Assembly (NCBI RefSeq): GCF_037450285.1
Contig: NZ_JAQISN010000004.1
Location: forward strand, 310,001 to 374,000
Direction: 5' to 3'
From: Erwinia sp. SLM-02
Lineage (GTDB): Bacteria; Pseudomonadota; Gammaproteobacteria; Enterobacterales; Enterobacteriaceae
DNA length: 64,000 nt
Under the pieces are notes generated by a model. It saw only the letters and a list, made by a program, of their open reading frames with translations. It had not been told where the DNA came from and did not search any database. Position 1 is the first letter of the stretch; each line of letters starts with the position of its first letter. The position numbers were made by a program, and so were the translations under genes. Of this stretch, positions 58,981 through 64,000 are shown piece after piece.

Positions 58981-59556
58981 TCAGTAGAACGAGTGCTCGC
59001 CGCGCTGGTGCTCGGTCAGGTCGCGCACGCCTTTCAGCTCAGGGAAGGCCTGCAGCATCTCTTTTTCAATGCCTTCTTTCAGCGTGACGTCGACCATTGA
59101 ACAGCCGTTACAGCCGCCGCCAAACTGCAGGATGGCGAAGCCTTCATCGGTGATTTCCATCAGCGATACTTTACCGCCGTGGCTGGCCAGCTGCGGGTTA
59201 ATCTGCGCCTGTAACAGATATTCGACGCGCTCAACCAGAGGCGCATCCTCGTTCACTTTACGCATTTTGGCGTTAGGTGCTTTCAGCGTCAGCTGTGATC
59301 CAAGATTATCGGTGACGAAGTCGATCTCGGCGTCTTCCAGGTACGGTGCGCTAAGCTCGTCAACAAATGCCGACAGTTTCTCGAACTTGAGTTCAGTGTC
59401 GGTTGCTTCTACTGCATCGGGCGGGCAGTAGGAGACGCCGCACTCGGCGGTGGGCGTACCCGGGTTAATAACGAATACGCGAATCTGGGTGCCATCTTCC
59501 TGCTTTGACAGCAGTTTTGCAAAGTGCTCTTGTGCAGAGTCAGTAATAACGATCAT
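58981..59556 (-). CDS. nfuA: Fe/S biogenesis protein NfuA
   Basis: This 191-residue [4Fe-4S] carrier, the same length as E. coli NfuA, has an N-terminal degenerate A-type domain (FAKLLSKQEDGTQIRVFVINPGTPTAECGVSYCPPDAVEATD) and a C-terminal Nfu domain with the cluster-binding pair Cys149/Cys152 in FGGGCNGCSMVDVTLKEGIE. It supports cluster delivery to targets such as lipoyl synthase under oxidative stress or iron limitation. It is 58 bp downstream of gntX. Confidence 0.96.
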   Translation of the reverse strand: MIVITDSAQEHFAKLLSKQEDGTQIRVFVINPGTPTAECGVSYCPPDAVEATDTELKFEKLSAFVDELSAPYLEDAEIDFVTDNLGSQLTLKAPNAKMRKVNEDAPLVERVEYLLQAQINPQLASHGGKVSLMEITDEGFAILQFGGGCNGCSMVDVTLKEGIEKEMLQAFPELKGVRDLTEHQRGEHSFY

Positions 59557-59614
59557 GGCGATTGCTCAATAGTTAACAAAATTCATTGGTTATAATACGC
59601 CCATCTCCGACCTG

Positions 59615-60298
59615 CTACAAGGTTCGGCACAGGCACCATATCTGTACGCTGGCGGCCCCGGCGGCCAGCAGCATACGGCTGATTTCGGCAACGGTGCTGC
59701 CGGTGGTGACCACATCATCCAGCAGGGCCACATGACGGCCACGCACATCCGCGGTTACCCGAAATGCACCGCGAAGGTTGCGGCGGCGGGCCAGCGCGTT
59801 CAGGCGGTGCTGAATTTTCCCTTTGCGGATACGAAGCAGACCGCGGCGGTCATAGCGGCAGCGCGTCCAGTGTGCGAGCTTCTGCGCCATATCCTCTAAC
59901 TGATTATAGCCGCGATGCCAGGCCCTGCGGGAATGCAGCGGCACGCACAGTAACAAATCAGGTCGCGGCAGGGCGCGGCTACGATGTTCCTGTAACCACC
60001 TTAGCAAAATCAGCCGGGCCAGCATCACCGCCTGTGCGGTGGCGCGATAAAATTTCAGCCGGTTCACCAGGGTTTTTAGCGGGGGCTGCCACGGCGTGAC
60101 GGAAAGCAGATGTTGCCAGAGCGGCGGACGCAGCAGGCAGCGCCCGCAGGGACGGGATGAATGACCGCTGGCCAGCCCGCAGCGCGGGCAGGCTGGATTT
60201 TGCTGCATGAGCTGGCGCAGGCAGAGGCTGCACACGCCGTGGCATGCCAGGCTGAGCGGCATCTGGCATAGCCAACAGGCGGCTGGGATTGGTAGCAT
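59615..60298 (-). CDS. gntX: ComF-family phosphoribosyltransferase-like protein GntX
   Basis: This 227-residue protein, the same length as E. coli GntX, has four N-terminal zinc-ribbon Cys pairs (CWLC, CSLC, CPRC, CGRC) and a C-terminal PRTase domain with the PRPP-binding loop VALLDDVVTTGSTVAEI. It is related to ComF, which acts in DNA uptake in naturally competent bacteria; here a role in use of external DNA is inferred from family only. The ATG at 60298 (MLPIPAACWLC) matches the E. coli start. It is divergent from bioH across 36 bp. Confidence 0.93.
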   Translation of the reverse strand: MLPIPAACWLCQMPLSLACHGVCSLCLRQLMQQNPACPRCGLASGHSSRPCGRCLLRPPLWQHLLSVTPWQPPLKTLVNRLKFYRATAQAVMLARLILLRWLQEHRSRALPRPDLLLCVPLHSRRAWHRGYNQLEDMAQKLAHWTRCRYDRRGLLRIRKGKIQHRLNALARRRNLRGAFRVTADVRGRHVALLDDVVTTGSTVAEISRMLLAAGAASVQIWCLCRTL

Positions 60299-60334
60299 GA
60301 TCGCCTCAATGACGTAAAAACAGGACCATAACCT

Positions 60335-61099
60335 ATGAAGCCGCTTTACTGGGAGACTTCTGGCCAGGGCGATCGCCATCTTGTGCTGCTGCACGGATGG
60401 GGGCTGAATGCCAGCGTGTGGCATTGCATCCGCGATCGACTCAGCGCGCATTTTTGCCTGCACCTTGTCGATCTGCCGGGCTACGGCCGCAGCCAGGGAT
60501 TTCCGGCCATGTCGCTGGACGAGATGGTGGCATCGCTACTGCCACAGGCCCCCGAGAAGGCGGTCTGGCTCGGCTGGTCGCTGGGCGGGCTGATTGCCAG
60601 CAGGCTGGCGCTGCAGCATCCCGACCGGGTAGATGCGTTGATTACCGTGGCATCTTCACCGCGCTTTAGCGCAGCGGAGGCGTGGCCGGGCATTCGGCCG
60701 GAGACGCTGAGCGGCTTCCAGCAGCAGCTGAGTGAGAATTTCCAGCGCACCGTCGAGCGTTTTCTTGCGCTGCAAACGCTGGGTACGGAAAGCGCCCGCC
60801 AGGATGCCCGCACGCTAAAAAGCGTGGTGCTGGATCACCCCATGCCGTCGGTTGAGGTACTGAATGCGGGGCTGGAGATCCTCAGAGAGGTTGATTTGAG
60901 AACGGACCTGATTTCACTGAATCTGCCGATGCTGCGCCTGTACGGTGCCCTTGATGGCCTGGTGCCTCGTAAGGTTGCCGCACTGCTGGATGCGCTGTGG
61001 CCGGCCAGCGCCAGCCTGATAATGGAAAAAGCCGCGCACGCGCCGTTTATCTCGCACCCGGACGCGTTCTGTGAACATATCATTGAATTTACGAAATAA
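60335..61099 (+). CDS. bioH: Pimeloyl-ACP methyl ester esterase
   Basis: This 254-residue alpha/beta hydrolase removes the methyl group from pimeloyl-ACP methyl ester, which lets biotin-ring assembly begin. The catalytic triad is Ser82 (GWSLGG), Asp207 (GALDGLVP) and His235 (AAHAPF), at the same numbers as in E. coli BioH. The oxyanion hole is HGWGLN. Its promoter must lie within the 36-bp gap to gntX or extend into that gene. Confidence 0.95.
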   Translation: MKPLYWETSGQGDRHLVLLHGWGLNASVWHCIRDRLSAHFCLHLVDLPGYGRSQGFPAMSLDEMVASLLPQAPEKAVWLGWSLGGLIASRLALQHPDRVDALITVASSPRFSAAEAWPGIRPETLSGFQQQLSENFQRTVERFLALQTLGTESARQDARTLKSVVLDHPMPSVEVLNAGLEILREVDLRTDLISLNLPMLRLYGALDGLVPRKVAALLDALWPASASLIMEKAAHAPFISHPDAFCEHIIEFTK

Positions 61100-61343
61100 T
61101 ACCGTCGATTATCCGGCCGTGTTTCGTGGGGGCTGACGGGATCGCGTATCGGCAGGGATTATCGGGCTGCGAAGGGTGAAGAAGTGCCGACGGCGACAGA
61201 AAAAATGCCACTTTTTGCACCTAATATCGTTGCTTCTGCGGTTGGTTTGTCTGTCAGATCCGGTTAATAATGAAGTCGGCAGCGTGGTTCGACTTACGCT
61301 GCCGGAACAACCGGATACAGATAGCCTATGGAGAGGACAACTC

Positions 61344-61610
61344 ATGAAAAAAATTATTTCAGTTACTGCCTTACTGTTTACCGCGACCCTGGCGTTTAAC
61401 GCTTCAGCGGCCAAAGAAATCAGCCGTCAGCAGGTTCAGGATATGAATCTGGATAAGATTGGCGTGATTACCACAACCGGTACCAATGCGCCCATGGACG
61501 CCAAAGCCGATCTGTCTGCCAAGGCGGATAAACTGGGCGGCCGTTACTACGTGATTATCGCAGCAGAAGAGCGCGGCCGTACGCTGGCAGAAGCGGAAGT
61601 GTATAAATAA
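61344..61610 (+). CDS. YhcN/BhsA-family (DUF1471) periplasmic protein
   Basis: This 88-residue protein has a signal peptide (MKKIISVTALLFTATLAFNASA) and a single DUF1471 domain: MNLDKIGVITTTGTNAPMDAKADLSAKADKLGGRYYVIIAAEERGRTLAEAEVYK. Relatives (YhcN, BhsA, McbA, YjfN) respond to acid, peroxide or biofilm signals, but the molecular role is uncertain. The ATG at 61344 follows GGAGAGGAC. No close E. coli neighbour occupies this place between bioH and feo. The preceding 244 bp show no other gene. Confidence 0.85.
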   Translation: MKKIISVTALLFTATLAFNASAAKEISRQQVQDMNLDKIGVITTTGTNAPMDAKADLSAKADKLGGRYYVIIAAEERGRTLAEAEVYK

Positions 61611-61626
61611 GCGGAACTGAGGCGGA

Positions 61627-63318
61627 TCATTCCGCCTGCAGCCAGTAATAGTCCCACGGGGCCAGATTAAGCGGTCCCGCTTTGTTCACCGCTTCCCCGC
61701 TTATCACATCGCGATATCTCTTCTCTTCCGGTAGCGAATAGCTCACCGCCTTTTCACTCAGGTTGTAGATGCACAGCAGGGTATCGCCAGCATTTGGCGC
61801 TTCGCGCATCATCACCAGCAGGGTGTTTTCGCTTTCCAGGATCCTCAGCGCATTATCGGGATGGAAGGCGGGCTGCCGCTGACGTATCTGAATGAGTTCA
61901 CGCATTGCCTTAAACACCTGAGAACGCAGCGTAGTGGGATCTGCCAGCAGCGATTCAATCGCCTCAAGGGGGTATTTCTCGCGGTTAATCGCCCGGTTAT
62001 ATCCCGCCCGTCTGACGCCATCGACATCGTTGCGCGAACCCAGCAGGCTTTGTACATAAACGGCTGGCACGCCGGGAAACGCCAGCAGCAGCGCATGCGC
62101 CAGCATAAAGCGCCGCAGGCGAGTGGCGTCGTCATCGTCCTTTTTATTTAACGCGTCCATATAGGTGACGTTAATTTCATAAGGGCTGGTGGTGCCATCA
62201 GGATTGTTCTTGTAGGAGATCAGTGCGCCTTCATTCGCCAGATCGCGCACCAGCGAGACGATCTCGGTTTCCGGCAGAATGCCGCGCAGCGGATTCAGGC
62301 CGATGCCGTCATGAGAAGCAAGAAAGTTAAAAAAGGTGGTGCTGCCGACGCTGGCATCGAGCGATGCGGCCCACTGCCGCAGGGCGCGGGACGATCCGTA
62401 ATGGATGGCGTGCAGCACCAGCGGCGGCAGCGAGAACTGGTAAACCATCTGCGCTTCGTCGGCCCCGCTGCCGAAGTAGCTGATGTTGTCTTTGTGCGGC
62501 ACGTTGGTTTCCGTCAGGATCACCGTGCCCGGTGCCACCTCATCGGCCACGGCGCGCATCAGTTTGACCAGCTGGTGGGTTTTCTCCAGATGAATGCAGG
62601 AAGTCCCCGGGGTTTTCCACATATAGCCAACCGCATCCAGCCGCACGTAGTCCGCGCCTTTTTCAAGGTAATCCAGCAGCACGGTCATCATGTCGATCAG
62701 TACCTCCGGGTTAGCGAAGTTCAGATCGATCTGATCGGCGCTGAAGGTGGTCCAGACGAAGCGCGTCTCGCCATCGGCCAGGGTAAACGGCGTCAGCAGC
62801 GGAGAGGTGCGCGGGCGGGTAACCGCGCTCAGATCGGTGGCGGGCGGCATGCTGATAAAGAAGTCATCCCAGCGCGGATCCTGGGCCAGATAGCCTTTGA
62901 ACCAGCGGCTCTCCGCAGACATGTGGTTGCAGACAAAATCAAACATCAGCCGGGTATGCTGATGAAGCTGGGCAATATCCTGCCAGTCGCCGCAGTGTTC
63001 ATCGATGCGGTGATAGTCAATCACGGAAAAACCATCGTCCGAAGACCAGGGGAAAAACGGCAGCAGATGCACCAGATTAAAGGTGGTTTGCAGATGCTGC
63101 TGATAGAAGCGGGTAAAGGTGGTTAACGTGGCGATACCGTCCTCATGGAACTGATCGGCATAGGTTATCAGCACCACGTCTTTCTCATCCCAGTGCGGCT
63201 TGCGCTGATAGCGGATGCGCGCTCGCGTGTCGTCAATCAGCGCGCGCAGCCGCGCCAGCGCGGTGGGGGGAAAGGAAGCGTCATAGATGCGATCGATTAA
63301 GCTACTGATGATATCCAT
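61627..63318 (-). CDS. Glucosylglycerate phosphorylase-like GH13_18 enzyme (YcjM type)
   Basis: This 563-residue GH13 subfamily 18 enzyme contains the sequence features I recall from E. coli YcjM, a glucosylglycerate phosphorylase of about 559 residues: HWDEKDVVLITYADQFH, LLPFFPWSSDDGFSVIDYH, MFDFVCNHMSAES and LDAVGYMWKTPGTSCIHLEKTH. The catalytic residues are nucleophile Asp228 (VRLDAVG), acid/base Glu270 (ILTETNVPH) and Asp337 (FLASHDGIGL). Sucrose phosphorylase and GGaP differ mainly in acceptor-site residues, so the substrate assignment is by resemblance. It stands alone, without the ycj transporter genes that accompany YcjM in E. coli. Confidence 0.85.
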   Translation of the reverse strand: MDIISSLIDRIYDASFPPTALARLRALIDDTRARIRYQRKPHWDEKDVVLITYADQFHEDGIATLTTFTRFYQQHLQTTFNLVHLLPFFPWSSDDGFSVIDYHRIDEHCGDWQDIAQLHQHTRLMFDFVCNHMSAESRWFKGYLAQDPRWDDFFISMPPATDLSAVTRPRTSPLLTPFTLADGETRFVWTTFSADQIDLNFANPEVLIDMMTVLLDYLEKGADYVRLDAVGYMWKTPGTSCIHLEKTHQLVKLMRAVADEVAPGTVILTETNVPHKDNISYFGSGADEAQMVYQFSLPPLVLHAIHYGSSRALRQWAASLDASVGSTTFFNFLASHDGIGLNPLRGILPETEIVSLVRDLANEGALISYKNNPDGTTSPYEINVTYMDALNKKDDDDATRLRRFMLAHALLLAFPGVPAVYVQSLLGSRNDVDGVRRAGYNRAINREKYPLEAIESLLADPTTLRSQVFKAMRELIQIRQRQPAFHPDNALRILESENTLLVMMREAPNAGDTLLCIYNLSEKAVSYSLPEEKRYRDVISGEAVNKAGPLNLAPWDYYWLQAE

Positions 63319-63418
63319 GTGTCGTGAACGGACCACCGCAGGCGAAGAGTTCAGGCGTTATTTTTCACTGTAGACTCTGGTATCAGATTCGCAACTTCTT
63401 CGGCCCGATCGACGAGTA

Positions 63419-64000
63419 TCAGTGGCAGTTTTTACCCTGGTCGCAGTGCTGGCAGGCGTGAGTGATATTTTTTATTGGGATCGTCACCGGTTTAAGCTTG
63501 ATCCTGCGCAGCATCGTTAGCACCACGATATTGACCAACACCACGACAGCAATAATCAGGCTGCTGCTGCCCGGATGCTGGCGGAAGCTGGCCAGCTGAT
63601 AAAACAGGGCGGCCAGCGACCAGGCCAGATCCAGCCCCCAGAATATTGAAAACAGCATCCAGCGATGGCTGCTTTCACGGGCGATCGCGCCCATCACCGA
63701 GACGCACGGTACATACAGCAGCACAAAAATCAGATAGCTGTAGGCCGCGGCATCACTGACAAATTTGCTGTGCATGGTGCCCATGGCGCCGCCGGCCATT
63801 TCCGCATCGCCTTTGCTGGCTTCAATCGGATTCGAGAGGACGCTGAGGCTGAATGCGCCTTTAATGCCCTGCCAGGTTTCGGCAAACGCCTCCTGCAGCG
63901 CGTCGATCAGGCTGAACTTCGCCGCATCAAACGGCTGCTGCTGGATGGCTTCGGCGGTGTACAGCGTATTCAGCGTGCCGACCACCACCTCCTTCGCCAT
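63419..64000 (-). CDS. feoB: Ferrous iron transporter FeoB, C-terminal part (partial)
   Basis: The last 193 residues of the Fe(II) uptake GTPase/permease run in from the right edge; the Met at 64000 is internal (MAKEVVVGTLNTLYT). Visible features are FSLIDALQEAF, YSYLIFVLLYVPCVSVMGAIARE (a Gate-domain helix), WSLAALFYQLASF and a Cys-rich tail HACQHCDQGKNCH. A GTPase domain and most of the channel lie outside the window. Downstream, where E. coli has feoC, the GH13 gene starts after only 100 bp, so feoC is absent from this position. Confidence 0.9.
   Translation of the reverse strand: MAKEVVVGTLNTLYTAEAIQQQPFDAAKFSLIDALQEAFAETWQGIKGAFSLSVLSNPIEASKGDAEMAGGAMGTMHSKFVSDAAAYSYLIFVLLYVPCVSVMGAIARESSHRWMLFSIFWGLDLAWSLAALFYQLASFRQHPGSSSLIIAVVVLVNIVVLTMLRRIKLKPVTIPIKNITHACQHCDQGKNCH

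Overview
The window is chromosomal DNA of a gammaproteobacterium of the order Enterobacterales, most likely Erwiniaceae (Erwinia/Pantoea type). The evidence is the conserved E. coli-like order yhhS / dcrB-yhhQ-tusA-zntA-yhhN-yhhM-yhhL-rsmD-ftsYEX-rpoH-panM-livKHMGF-ugpBAECQ-yhhA-ggt-malT-malPQ-nfuA-gntX-bioH-feoB, with proteins that align along their length with E. coli proteins I remember, and with several insertions and replacements relative to E. coli. No rRNA, tRNA, insertion sequence, integrase or CRISPR array was seen.

Layout. 1-3144 (minus): an ATPase, binding-protein and fused-permease ABC importer of the ferric-iron/aminoethylphosphonate type; the permease runs off the left edge. 3405-4598: yhhS. 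4708-22960: a myo-inositol catabolic region (iolI, iolA, iolB, iolR, iolC-DUF2090, iolD, iolG, iolH, iolE) lying exactly between yhhS and dcrB, which are neighbours in E. coli. Two foreign-looking modules sit inside it: a divergent AraC-type regulator/MFS transporter pair with a Fur-like site between them (8542-10846), and an AT-rich segment (11.8-15.3 kb) with a fimbrial subunit, a PapD-type chaperone and an adhesin-like protein but no usher. 23048-29345: dcrB to rsmD, with a near-textbook ZntR promoter in front of zntA. 29568-34216: ftsY (with about 33 tandem 8-residue repeats), ftsE, ftsX, rpoH. 34335-36391: an AraC regulator and an AzlCD branched-chain amino acid exporter where E. coli has livJ. 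36367-42084: panM and the livKHMGF importer, with Lrp-like sites between them. 42354-47353: the ugpBAECQ glycerol-3-phosphate system behind an in-phase Pho-box array. 47413-57465: yhhA, ggt, malT, malP, malQ. 57508-64000: a lone KAS II (FabF) paralogue, nfuA, gntX, bioH, a small YhcN/DUF1471 protein, a glucosylglycerate phosphorylase-like GH13 enzyme, and the C-terminal part of feoB.

How the genes work together. IolG, IolE, IolD, IolB, IolC and IolA, with isomerase-like IolI and IolH, convert myo-inositol to dihydroxyacetone phosphate and acetyl-CoA under an RpiR-type IolR. Repeated TTTCAY/TGAAAT half-sites in all the divergent iol promoters are candidate operators. No obvious inositol transporter and no separate IolJ aldolase are present; the DUF2090 half of IolC is the natural aldolase candidate. 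The regulatory sequences that can be read directly (ZntR, sigma-E/DnaA at rpoH, Lrp, PhoB, MalT boxes, Fur) agree with the gene assignments. The least explained signals are the orphan fimbrial trio with its 1.1-kb non-coding AT-rich leader, the Fur-linked AraC/MFS pair, and an orphan plus-strand intrinsic terminator preceded by a U-rich tract between malT and malP, which looks like the 3' end of an undescribed small RNA.
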